A DNA stretch of 64,000 bases from Atopsyche davidsoni (taxonomy: Eukaryota; Arthropoda; Insecta; Trichoptera; Hydrobiosidae), in NCBI GenBank assembly GCA_022113835.1, contig JAILWY010000026.1:5104001-5168000 (forward strand), given 5' to 3'. Position numbers and translations under genes: made by a program. Within the stretch, counting starts at the first letter, position 1, and each line of letters starts with the position of its first letter. The notes below the pieces were generated by a model. The model saw only the letters and a program-made list of their open reading frames with translations, did not search any database and had not been told where the DNA came from. Positions 1-11,100 of the stretch are shown piece by piece.

Positions 1-430
1 GCGACCGAGCACACTCCCGCATTCCGACCGACACACACGGACCAAAAATCTTAATTACATCTCCGGAGGAGCAGCGACTTAGGTAAAGTGGCCGACTTCT
101 CTGAACCAAAAAAAAGCACAGGAGGTACACTTCTGGTATTACGTAGGCGGCGTCTTCCTTGGTTTGTCGGAGCGGGAGGGGGACCGCTCGGAGGGAGGGA
201 GAGGCCCGTAATTAATGACGTCAGCCCGTGTGGGAACGTCCTCCTTGCGCGATAGTCGCACGCACTCACATGTGAAAATCTCTGCTTTTGATTCGAGCGG
301 CCCGGCAGATGGTGTAATCTCGTTTGATAATTCATTTAGGTCCCTGTGTGTGAAGTCGCCTGCGTGGCTTTGACGCACGCGAATCAATCTCGATGCACGC
401 TATAGGAGTGTGTGAGGAGGTGTTACATCT
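1..430. promoter_or_regulatory. GC island with CRE and Su(H)-type sites (candidate enhancer)
   Basis: GC-rich against the neighbouring AT-rich DNA. TGACGTCA (CREB/ATF type) at 216-223 is followed by TGTGGGAA (exact Su(H)/CSL consensus) at 229-236. Short open frames here are not convincing genes. The island continues past the left edge. Confidence 0.4.
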
Positions 431-1344
431 ATACAGGGCGACTGCAACATGCGGCATGACTATATTTGGTAAGCTGGTGCTCTGTGAGGGGAAAAGCACT
501 TAAGAAATGCAGAGCGTTCAGGTGTCGTTTCATCATCATTAGCGACGTGTTTTTTTTTTATGTCAACAACAATGTTACAAAATATCAGTAAAAAACTTTT
601 ATATATAATTTACGATATTATCAATTAAAATTTTAAAAAATACTTAAATCTTCATGCTGAATTTATCGAAGTTAAGGATTTAATCATTAGCGCGTCATCT
701 GTCAACCTACACTACACTACAAGATGCTCATTTTATTCAACTTTCGCAGTTTAAAATATTCAACGAATGTATTTTATAAACAATTACATTTAACCGGATA
801 CAACAAAGATCTTGAAAACAAATTAATGTAAAAATTAAAAATAATGAAATATTTTAAAATTAGTACATTAAATATTATTATTTTTTTCATATTATATTGA
901 CTTGTCATCCTGTGTTTCTTTAAAATATAAAACTTACAAGAAGGTATTATAATCTGTGACAAAGCAAAGGTTTTCTTACAAAGTCAGCGTCTTGTACCGG
1001 ATGGAAAGAGGAAGTTTTAATAATAAACACTACCGATAAATTAAATAACTATGATCATAAATAAGGTATACGCTTATATATAAAAACAAAGGTACTTAGA
1101 TAGATAGATATTATCTCATAATTTTATATAATCTTTTCAGCCTTCAAGGCGTTGTTGAATAAGTCCACAATCTAATATAAATTATTGAACTCGGAGCGAG
1201 CGACGACAATAAAAACAAAAGCTCTGAATTCCAGGTTTAATTTCCTGATCAAGTTATACGGCCCAGCAATCAAATAATATCAGTCGTAAAGCAACGAAAC
1301 CAGCTCGGGGCGCGGGTGTGGGCGGCCGGCCTGCTCGGGCCCCG

Positions 1345-1463
1345 CCGGGGGGCACCGGGGGGCACAGGGGGCACAGGGGGGCACAGGGGGGTACAGGGGG
1401 GCACAGGGGGGCACAGGGAGCACAGGGGGCACAGGGGGGCACAGGGGGACACCGGGGGGAACC
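1345..1463. repeat. G-rich minisatellite, about 10-bp unit GGGGGGCACA
   Basis: About twelve tandem units of 9-11 bp (GGGGGGCACA with GTACA, GAGCACA and CACCG variants), flanked by CpG-rich sequence. All G runs are on the plus strand, which is the non-template strand for leftward fng transcription only in the complementary sense: the intron RNA would be C-rich. Pro/Cys-rich frames on the minus strand are by-products. Confidence 0.9.
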
Positions 1464-4400
1464 GGACACCTGACGCGATGCAGCGCCCCGGACTCGCCGG
1501 AGTGCATGGATCTATCTAGTTTAGATGCTCCGTTGAATCACCAAGAACTTCCAACTGATAATTGATCAAATATTATTGTGAGCTTCTACTCATGTGTTGC
1601 TGGCAAAGAATATACCGATTTATTAAAAGAGTTTGATGAATCAATATTTTGTTCACAATTCTTAAAAAAGTGTACATGTATAATATTTTTTGTATTAAAA
1701 GTGTTGCGTTTTGTTATATTTTATTTTGCGTTCTATCCATTCTCTAAATAATTCAATGCTTCTATATGATTAATTAGACAACACGACAGAGCCAATAACA
1801 CCAAATTTAACAACACTGTTTATTATTAATTTTATGTATTAATATTGATTGATTCCAAAAATGTAATTACCTCTATAGGTATGTGAATTGAAAAATAAAA
1901 ATATCTTCTTTTATTCGGCAAACCTTCTTATCTACGCTCGGATAATCATATTCATCATCACACTCGCCGTATCCGTGATCCGAGATCATGGAAATAATAT
2001 TCTTTGAAATATAAAATAGATCCCATGTCAGTGCTATGTAACTTTTACAATAAATTATAAAACAACTTAGTTTAATATTCGTGTTTACCACAGTAATTGT
2101 TGTATAAAAACGTTAAACAATATAAATCAATATTTTATTGCTTATTTACAATACTTAGTTCCGTATTTGGGACTGTGCCATATATATGCAATATCGGAAT
2201 ATTAATATATCTAACGACCTCAGTTTGACTAAATATGTTTAAATGCCATGAGCCATTTTCGCGGTATTAAAATTATTATACATTATTCTGAATGTTTTAT
2301 TAGTATATAATGTTGGAAATTTCGAGAAGACAGTGAACTTACAAAACCCAAAGATGAATCCCATTACATCCAGTTCAATTAAATAGATAAGACGGACATG
2401 TTTTAACAGTCTCTTCATAATACGGACGTGATAACAATTCAGATCAAAACACCATTAAAAAACGAAACATGTTTGATTCTTTTCACTCATATTTAGAAAT
2501 AAAGCTATAATTAAAGAGTAACCTTAAAGTATTTAACGACTTTCAAAAACCATAAACACTTATATTCTCTCATCTAAAACATATAAAAATAAGATGAAGG
2601 TGGTAGCGGATTTAAATTTAAAAAATCATCATTTAAAGCAAATATTTTTTTCGGTGTGTTTATAATCGGCTCTGTATTCAGAAGTAAAAGGAATAGTCTT
2701 ATTATATTACCCAACAGTATTGCAGTGAGACTATTTTGAAACAAGTAATGCAGCAATCAAAAATTCGCTACAACTCCCGTGACTTGAAAATCAGACGCCT
2801 TTATGAACTAATTTTATGAGGTTACGGAGGACGTACTAACTTTTCAACCAATGCTTTATAATCAAGTTATTATCTGCAATACAGACCAGACCGCAAATTT
2901 AACTTTAATACATGCATTTTATGACTTCATTACTTAATGGTAATATTTATTAAAAAAATACCTTTATAAATAATCTTAAATGAGATTATATTTTATACAG
3001 TCATAAATAATCTTACTTGTATCCGACAGAAATAAAGGATACATAAATACCATCGTCTATGCTGGCACATAAAACAGTGTTCAAATTACAATAAAAATGT
3101 AATATTTCAAAAAACGGTGTTAGTTTCTAGGTAAGAATTCAAGGTGTTAATGAACACAAATATTTGTTTAATGCAAAGCTTTTAAAGAACCAGAGATCTC
3201 CTCGTGTTAGCGGGTCGAATGGTATCGGCTACAGAATCAGTTTTAAGATAACGAATTTTCAATGAAATACCGGTTAGGGAATTTTAAATCTTCAATTAGG
3301 GAGCTTCACCTGCCTTCACCTGACATTCAAAATATCTCTGAAATCGGGAAGATGTATGAATATTTACAGATAAGCCCACTAATATACGATTGAAAAGAAA
3401 TCAGAGATTTTGATAGCTCATAAGATAATGAATTTTATATGTTGCAGAAATTTAACTTGACAAGATTTTTTTTACATCCTATCAGTCGCTTTTTTTAAAA
3501 CCACCCTCGTAGTTTTAATCTATTTTTTTTTCAAATATCCTATTTGCTATTGATATTCGCAAAACTATTAATAACTACACTATAAATGTTCACTGTTTAT
3601 TCTTATATAATACATTTGATAATTGTATGAGCTAATAATTGTATTATTTTAGCAAAATATTATTTAATTAATCATTCATTCATTCAAATTAAAGACAATT
3701 CAGTTATACTAAAAACCAGTAATTGGTACGGAACCACAGCTCGGTCATCTCTGTACCCAAAATAACGTTGAAAATGACGTCAAAATACGTACAAATTGCA
3801 TAATATTATTCACAGACTGAAAAAGTGTATCTCTCCTCGTCATAGACCATTGTGTAGATATTCGGTTCTCGACTATCAGTTAATTTATTATATTTATAAT
3901 AATAAATAATAGAAACATAATAAATACAAAATTTTGACATTACAATTGCTTTAAAAGATTAATGCATATTTAATGCAAAAATTACAGAACCTAAAAAGTC
4001 TCTATTGTTAACGAGTTTTTTTAGCTGTATAGGTACATTATGAAAAGGATCGTCTGACCTCTGGACGATATATTTTCTAGAATTCAAAATGTTTTCTAAG
4101 TAATTCAATTGCAGCGAAATCTGGCAAGTCATAGGTCGTGCATTTAAAAGGTCATACTTCAAACAAATCATTCGTTGCGAAACAGTACGTTAAAAAAGTG
4201 AAATTAAAGTGTACCTTCTATCATATCTAAAAAATATGTTTACAATCAATGAAATTATTTGTTTGAATAGGTTGTTTCATAACTGTGTAGTGGGGTTTGA
4301 TATTATTTTGATTTGAAGATAACTAGTTAGATTTGAACTGGTAACCGTCGAGTGATCAGCATGTCAACGATACGATCTCTCCATCCACTAACAATCTTCA

Positions 4401-4984
4401 TGAATTAAGACGACATCATTAGGACGTTTATTTCCGCTCTCATTTAATTTTTAAGATGCCAGAAGAGATATAACCTGTTCAAGATTGTTAATTGGCTAGA
4501 AAAAACATTTCATCAAATTATAATAAATGATTCAGGTAGACAAAGTTAAACTCAGCAGGTAATATATAAAAATAATTGCAGGCCATTAATATAAAATATG
4601 ACCAATTTGTGAAATATTTTATTTTAACATCAATTTTATAAAGTAGAATTCACTAAACAACTCTTGTAAGCAACTATTTAGTATTAAGATAAGTAAATAT
4701 TTTTCATGCAGTCGCTGTACGACGTACCTATCTACAAGATCGTGGCTCGTTCAGAATACACACAATGGTAATCTATATATAACAGCCTATTCAATTTTAA
4801 TTAAGTTGCCCATAAAACATAGGCACAAAACGCTCCTCAACCTAACAACTTTTTAATAGTCCGCCATTAATTATTCCCAATTTCTTTTGGAGGCTTGCAA
4901 CACAAAAAAGAATAACAAAAAATGGCCGACAGTTTATAATCAAAACGCGGTAAAAATAGTTTTCATTAAATTGATTAATCGGAC

Positions 4985-5690
4985 TCATTTACATACGAAG
5001 TTACAAGACCGCGCGGAGGGCTCGGGAGCGTGCTTTGAATCCGTGGCACGAAACACTCCCCTTGAAGTATCGCCCGAGTGCCACATTGTTGACAGTACAA
5101 TACAAGAGAAAAATGTACCAACTTGGTGTAAAGAATTAAATATGGCCGCATTGCTTTGCGACAAATGCGTGTTAAAAGAGATCATGTAAAAAAAAAAGCA
5201 TTTTTAATCATTTCTTTTAAGACATATTAGCGCAGATATATTTTTACAGCTTTTTTTCAGCCTCGATCAACAATGTGTCCCTCGGGTGAGATTTAAGTTG
5301 ATTTTTTTATTTCGTACCACACATTCAAAACACGCGGTCGAGAAGCTCCAAAGACTATTCGAGGCTGCTGCACCCGACACTCCACCTCGGGTCACAATGC
5401 ACATAATGTATTCAGAGAAAACCAATTAAACCGGGAGCGGCCGAGCGGGTCACAAAACCGATTCATTAAAACCCGGTCAGTTATCTGAGCCGAACCTCTC
5501 GCTGTCTGCGAAGCGACCGCGCCCGCCTCTCCGCTCGATTTATCCACGAAGAAAAAAAACATAATTTACGATTAGATCTACATACGGAATTCGCTACGCC
5601 TGTAATCTGTTCTCTTTCGTATCGGCTCCAACCGCCGCTCGCTGGCGCAGATTTTGTTAATCCCCCTCGCTTGGAGCTCTACACTGTCCA
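4985..5690. promoter_or_regulatory. GC islands in intron 2
   Basis: Two GC-richer blocks, 4985-5180 and 5400-5690, separated by AT-rich DNA. No recognised coding exon on either strand. Candidate conserved non-coding DNA. Confidence 0.25.
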
Positions 5691-6556
5691 ATACTCCTTT
5701 TTTATAAATTTTTAAAAATATTCACACTTAAGAAAAAAAATCTACAAACAAATATTTTTAACGAATTTTGCTCCCCCGAATATCATTACATAAATATTCA
5801 CAACTATACACACGGGTAGTTCAATCAAGATCTTGTCAATATATTTAAAATGCGAGGATCAAAAGAAATCTGCCTACTATTGCATTCTTAATGTAAAAAC
5901 TAATTGATATTTATATACAAATTTTACGGAAATTATTTATTCAATACTATAAACTTTTAAAGCTCTGGATGTTCTAAGCTTCTAGAAGGACAGAATAAAA
6001 CAAAAAAACAACAGCATTTAAATTATTGAAATACTTAAAATTTCTGCCTGCTGTAAACGCATAAAGAGCGAAGCTTTTTGGTTGAAACAAGACAAGTTGG
6101 ACAATCTGAGACAACGGTTGTAAAAATCACTCTAGAAAATATACACTAAATTCAAGAACCAAAAACAGTGAACCTGTAATATCTTTCAGGCATTCAGGCG
6201 TTATTCAGTATAAGCACAAGATAAAACAATAAACATTACTGAATATTCTCCTGAAGAAATACTTAGTGAAAATCGATTGAAGCGTTATGACATATCACTT
6301 ACATAAACATAAAACTCAATACTTATTATCGATAATGCATTCAGTTTCTTTGGTCAATAAAAAAAGAAACTGAAATTATTGTCGGTCCGGTTTCGATTTA
6401 GCAGACTGAAGCTAACACGAAAAATTGAAAGTGACAAAAAACCAGAACTACTTCCTCCAGAACGTCTATGCGGAAATTCAGTTCATTTACTTTATTGACC
6501 ATAAATTACACTCGACGTATGTATTATATTACGTAGTAATAAATAACTGGACTCAC

Positions 6557-6605
6557 TTGTCTTCTGTTGATATGTAGGACTATCAGCATCCGTAAAGAAC
6601 CATAT
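6557..6605 (-). CDS. fng: fringe (fng) exon 2, 49-nt exon
   Basis: Read on the minus strand this exon encodes IWFFTDADSPTYQQKT plus one nucleotide. It continues exon 1 exactly where insect Fringe proteins have a WFFTD block followed by a short acidic loop and Q-x-K-T. Splice signals are strong: a TACTAAT branch-point match at 6629-6635, a T-rich tract, acceptor CCACAG ending at 6606, and donor GTGAGT at 6556-6551. The exon enters in phase 0, matching exon 1, and leaves in phase 1. At 49 nt it is too short to show up as an open reading frame by length. The next exon, expected to carry the Asp-rich metal-binding motif, was not found in 1-6556 and probably lies outside the window. Confidence 0.88.
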
Positions 6606-7031
6606 CTGTGGACAACAAAAACATTCATATTAGTATAAGTTTTCAGAGATTTATGTGGCAGCTGGCAAGGAGCTTTCTAAAAGATTTACTAAGATATAAA
6701 GTACAATCTACAATCAAATGAGCTCATAGCTCATGTCTAATATATAAATTTAAATGATATATATTTGACGCCTTTGAACTAGCGCCGTGCGTCATACATT
6801 CTTCAGAACGCAAGGAAAACGAATATTTTAGATAAAGAAACTGCTATCGACGACATGTGGCAACAATCTTCTTTTTTGTGATGTGTAGAAATAAATCTAT
6901 ATCATTACTTAAATGCACTTTATTTTTTTGATTACTTCCTTTTAACATTCTCCTTCGTAGAAAACTAAAATCGATTGCGTATCCCTTGCGAAATTCTATC
7001 CAAACTCATATCACAAAACATATATTGATTA

Positions 7032-8275
7032 CTAGCGGATACCCGGCGCGTTCTACTGCGCTAAATAAAGAAATAGAATACTTTTTTTATTAGTTCGAAA
7101 AAAAAAAAAGGAAATTTTGTTTATTTATTAACTTTTTATCTTAATGCTAGCGGATATATTGAGTTTTTTCGGTAGGTGTGTAAACATAAAATTTTTTTTT
7201 TGACGTTCCAACTCTAAACGCAACATAATAGGAATTTTGCGAAAAACAGGAATTTTCTATGTTCAAACCAGCAATACTTAGCGATTGGCCATGAGCCTTG
7301 TTGATAGTTAACAGCACAATTTAGGTGGATCTAAGTTGCGAATGAGCATCTATGGTGAACCAACTATTAAAGTTAAGATGTGTGGTGACATTCCAGATGG
7401 TTCCAAAGAGTTAAAAATCTCTATTGGATAGTTGACTCTATTTTGGAACTTCATTATGCAGCAATGTTTTCGCAAAATTATTGTAGATGTGCTCCTCGTT
7501 CTTCGACATTTTTTTTCAGTAAAATAAACACATTTGCCGTCTTTTATGCAAGGCGAATTCATATGCAACACTCCGCATGGGCCGTGATGTTCTTACAAAC
7601 AACGTCAAAAAGTATCAGATCTTCACGTTGATTCGGTTGTTCAGCAGATATAAGATCGATGTCGATTTGAGTTGGAATAATTTTTTCAATAGACGAAACT
7701 TGTAATACGAATATTTTCGTATAATAATTTTTTTCCCATATATAAACAGACAAACTCATTATGATAAAACACGTTGTGAATGACAGATAGTGATTTTGTT
7801 TTGAAAGTCCGTACGATCTGTCCGCGCGATCTTCACAATGTTCTTTTTTCAATTTTTTGCGAGGAACGATGTCCACTTTACAGATGTTGAAAATTTTTGT
7901 ATGGAAAATATCAAAAATCGACCTAATTCTGTTCCGTAAGTTCGGCAGCCTGTAACGGCAAGTTCATTCTAATATTTACAAACATCAATATCAGTATTTC
8001 TCGATTGGTAGCCATGCAGGCAGCCAGCTTCAAGGCATTTTCGCGTATATGCAATACGCGAAAATGGCAGTTCCTTTTATGAATTGGAAACTTTTGTATG
8101 GGATTTTTCTTAATTGAATAAACCAAATTTGATAATCAATTTTTATAATTTTAGTGGTCTTGATTACTTTCGGTATTTTTGGCTTTCAAATAAACACGGT
8201 GTGGGGCTCGTCGGTCGTACGGTTTCAAAGCCTATAGCGGACTAACAAACATTTTTAGTGTTTTATATATATAGA
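7032..8275 (-). mobile_element. Helitron, 1244 bp, internally deleted
   Basis: Both termini fit a Helitron on the minus strand: the 5' end TCTATATATATAAAAC begins at 8275 after a host A, and the 3' end CTAG is at 7035-7032 before a host T, so insertion was between A and T with no target duplication. A short GC-rich stem (GCGC...GCGC, then CGG...CCG) precedes CTAG, as expected. The interior encodes remnants of the Helitron Pif1-type helicase. The rest (about 7580-8270) has scattered open frames that I cannot assign. It sits about 430 bp upstream of fng exon 2, within intron 1. Confidence 0.88.
7145..7571 (-). pseudogene. Helitron helicase C-terminal remnant
   Basis: Minus-strand pieces match the end of the Helitron SF1/Pif1 helicase in order: SLEPSGMSPHILTLIVGSP, a stop codon, MLIRNLDPPKLC, then after a frame change TINKAHGQSLSIAGLNIENS (motif V region), YYVAFRVGTSKKKF (motif VI region) and YTPTEKTQY. 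About 60 residues normally lying between the PPKLC and TINKA blocks are absent, so there is an internal deletion as well as the stop. The Rep nuclease domain is not present. It cannot encode a working enzyme. Confidence 0.85.
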
Positions 8276-9054
8276 TTATTGATTATTGGTGAAAAAAAAT
8301 AAGACATAGGAATGAGTAATATGACAAAGTAGAAAAAGAGAAATTATAACTTGTCAATTGATTTTGCCTGTAGCGTATTTTTTTGCACACAAAAAACTAT
8401 AGCTATAAATATAATATTGGCAATAAGTATCAAAATTACATCTCGCAAGTCCAGCGATAATCATCTGTTTATCAGTAACACAGAGAGCGATTGTATCTTA
8501 TTAGGACTCGAATTTGCTAGAGGTTTAAATTGTATAAAATAATTATACAGTTTCATTGAACATATCGGTGTCCATTTTTTGTGTACGTTACGACAGCGCA
8601 AACCGATAGTTAATAGCGCTAACTAATCATTATTTAAATTTTACGTTTTTTGCTGTACAGTTTTCAGTGCTTTATATACAATTAGAATGCCTGTTGAAGG
8701 CTATTTTTTCGAACTACTGGACCTGTTTTATCTGTAGCAAAGTCTGATTGGATTCCTCGGTCGTGTGATGACGTTTTTCTTTGTCTTTGATGTTCAATCA
8801 ACGAATAACAAAAGTACAAATTTCACTGTGCTATCATAAACGACACATAAACCGAGGTTTCAAATATAAACGACTTTCAACACTACGTATATAGATTTTA
8901 GTTTACAAATATTATTACACGTATGTATAGAATTCGCTATGTACAATATATTAGCAAGTTCAAGCTTATTATGCAAGTAACTTCCCTGGTGTATTTACAG
9001 GGTGAGCGTACGATAGATTGGAAAATTATCCATTAAAATATGAATAGGGCACCC

Positions 9055-9290
9055 CCAAAGCCATCACTATTATTACAGTATGGCGAATATCGCTGATGGG
9101 CCAGGCCGCCCTAGTCCGGGCCCGTTCAAAGCCACCCCTAATTCAATCCCGTTTAATCTCCGTGCAACTCATGCGGCCCTGACGAGCTGGCCCATTGTTC
9201 CGGAGCGATGTGTTAATAATTCCACGCGACGCGCTCGCGGAAACGCACTTCAAATGCTAATATCAATCAGGTGCTAATAATTAAGCTTTA
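9055..9290. promoter_or_regulatory. GC island with TAATC-type homeodomain sites
   Basis: Contains TTTAATCTCC and GTTAATAATTCC within CpG-rich sequence. A 65-residue plus-strand frame is open across it but is not recognised and has no splice support. Confidence 0.3.
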
Positions 9291-9639
9291 CCTGTAGAAA
9301 ATTCTATCACCGTATCGACTTAAAGCACTTTTATATCATTGATATGCTGATTTTTCAAAATAATATTAATACCGGTGCAATTACGGTAGTATCTTTTGAA
9401 GTAGTTGTTAAATATATCGAGACCTATCGCTGTACAATTTTCGGATTCACAACTGTGATTAGACTCGATCAAATGTGTTACGAAATATAATATTTTAAAA
9501 AACATGCTGTTTTTGAAAATGGTTAGTTGCAATAGTTGAAATAGTTGGTTGCAGAATATGATGATGATAATCGGTGCTAGCATATCATTATTAATAGGAC
9601 TTAAAAAGTTTATTCAGGATAAGAATGTAATATATTATT

Positions 9640-9914
9640 ACTAATATGATTAAGCACATTAGATCATACATAGAAGATGATTTAAAGAAACTCTCAGAAA
9701 AATATCATCGTGATGATGGACAGTGTACTTACCCTTGTACTAACGAATCACTTCCGTTTATCGAGAATTTTTAACAATCATACTCTACATAGTACACCGG
9801 CAATATGAGCCAGGGGATGTGGGTTCAAATCCCACACAAATCACGATGATATTTTTCTGAGAGTTTCTTTAAATCATCTTCTATGTATGAATTTATGTGC
9901 CTAATCATATTAGT
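9640..9914. repeat. 75-bp inverted repeat, two opposed SINE copies or fold-back
   Basis: Left arm 9640-9714 and right arm 9840-9914 are reverse complements over 75 bp with about four mismatches, separated by 125 bp. The core of each arm is TAAAGAAACTCTCAGAAAAA or its complement. Only the right copy has a tRNA-like head, so the best reading is two copies of one SINE in opposite orientation. Confidence 0.85.
9790..9914 (+). mobile_element. tRNA-derived SINE
   Basis: Shows Pol III-like internal signals: an A-box-like TAGTACACCGG at 9790-9800 and a B box GGTTCAAATCC at 9822-9832. The T arm folds perfectly (GTGGG, loop TTCAAAT, CCCAC at 9819-9835). There is no complete cloverleaf, so this is a SINE head and not a tRNA gene. 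The body continues into the inverted-repeat arm. Confidence 0.7.
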
Positions 9915-10194
9915 GATACTATAATAAACCCATAGTGGGTAATAAATACGCATCTGATTGACGTCCAATCCAAAAAATAGACAAATGTAATATATATTAC
10001 GTTCCACTTTATAAGACATAAAAAAAACGTTCGAAGCTTCTGCTTTGCAAAAGTTACGAGTTCTTCATTCTTCAAATACTTCCGATAGTCTGCAAATAAA
10101 ACGACTGAAACAATAGTAATTGGAAAGTTCGAATCCGTCTGCGCTCTCCGATATTAATCTCTCGACTACACTATCTGAGTAGGAATCGTTCAAT

Positions 10195-10325
10195 ATGTTT
10201 TCCATGTATGCTCCCATTATCTAGTGGAACCTTTCACGTGCCGACACGTGCAGCCGTCCATTTTCACGTCATAATTCCGGTTGCCGGCCCAAGGTGGTGC
10301 AATCACCCATCCGATTCTACAGGAT
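10195..10325. promoter_or_regulatory. Island with paired CACGTG E-boxes
   Basis: CACGTG at 10235-10240 and again at 10245-10250, centres 10 bp apart, so both face the same side of the helix. CACGTG is bound by bHLH-ZIP, Clock/Cycle and Hairy-type factors. Confidence 0.4.
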
Positions 10326-11012
10326 GAAACGTAAACAATTTAAAAAAGATCAAGATATCATCAGTAATAATCGGCATTTTGTGTAAAGTAAACACCTGAC
10401 ACATTTTTTTTTTGATAATGGGTAATAAAAAAAGCTCTGTAGTCTACACCAAAAATATCAAATTTATTACCAAAATATGCAATTAGGTTTTGTAGCTTTT
10501 GATTATTATAACAATTTAAAAAAAAAAACATATTTTATTTCAATAGCCCGAGAGAAAATAATAAATTATATTAATATTTTTTAATAATGATAAATTGATG
10601 TTGATTCTTTTGTCACCTTGTAGATTTTACAATATTTTCCATTTCTTCGATAGATTCGTGAGAATAATACATAGAGATTTAAGAGAGTTTCCCTGTTGTA
10701 TTAAAAATGTGAAACAATATTCAGAGTGCACTCCGAATCCATTTAAAGATTTCACGATACAGAATTGCATTGTAAATTGTTTGAACTGAACTCAAATTGA
10801 TACCATAAATTCTGTACGAAAGCTTATCGATACCTGTATAAAGCTCTATGGAGAATAGAAAATAATAACATACTTGTTCTCGGAATAATAGATAATGGGA
10901 GCCGAGATTTTATTTGAAAACTGTGGAAATTTTTGAACATTAACATTTATTTACTTGCATACAATATTAATTTAGGTTATTACGAAAAATCTATTCAAAC
11001 TTATTAATCCTG

Positions 11013-11100
11013 CTACACACGTAGACACAACTTGCGACCGATTTGCAGTCAGCCAATAACGTCCCTATATTTTGGTTGTTTTTTATGGTTTTTCTTAAGT
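11013..11100 (+). repeat. Dispersed repeat D, copy 1
   Basis: CTACACACGTAGACAC, then TTGCGACCGATTTGCAGTCA and GCCAATAACGTCCCTATATT; the same order is seen at 41192-41270. Only the left end is preserved. Confidence 0.65.

Larger units (their letters stand above)
1..6556 (-). other. fng: fng intron 2, partial
   Basis: Downstream of the exon 2 donor on the minus strand. Mostly AT-rich, with islands at 1-430, 1290-1515, 4985-5180 and 5400-5690. No further fng exon was found by eye: nothing resembling the cysteine-rich block or the acidic motif expected next. 2000-4900 and 5700-6550 show nothing beyond AT-rich sequence. Confidence 0.7.

Noticed and set aside
1254..1519. Four overlapping Pro/Cys- or Gly-rich ORFs
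   Set aside because: Translations of the G-rich minisatellite.
3181..3200. Another minus-strand TGGTTCTTT, a possible fng exon 2
   Set aside because: It reads WFFKSFALN, lacks the FTD continuation and lacks suitable splice sites.
4315..4380. tRNA-like motif on the minus strand (TTTGAACTGG)
   Set aside because: The T stem does not pair and no cloverleaf can be drawn.
9790..9840. Possible tRNA gene
   Set aside because: Only the T arm and A/B-box-like motifs are present, with no acceptor or anticodon stem; it is a SINE head.
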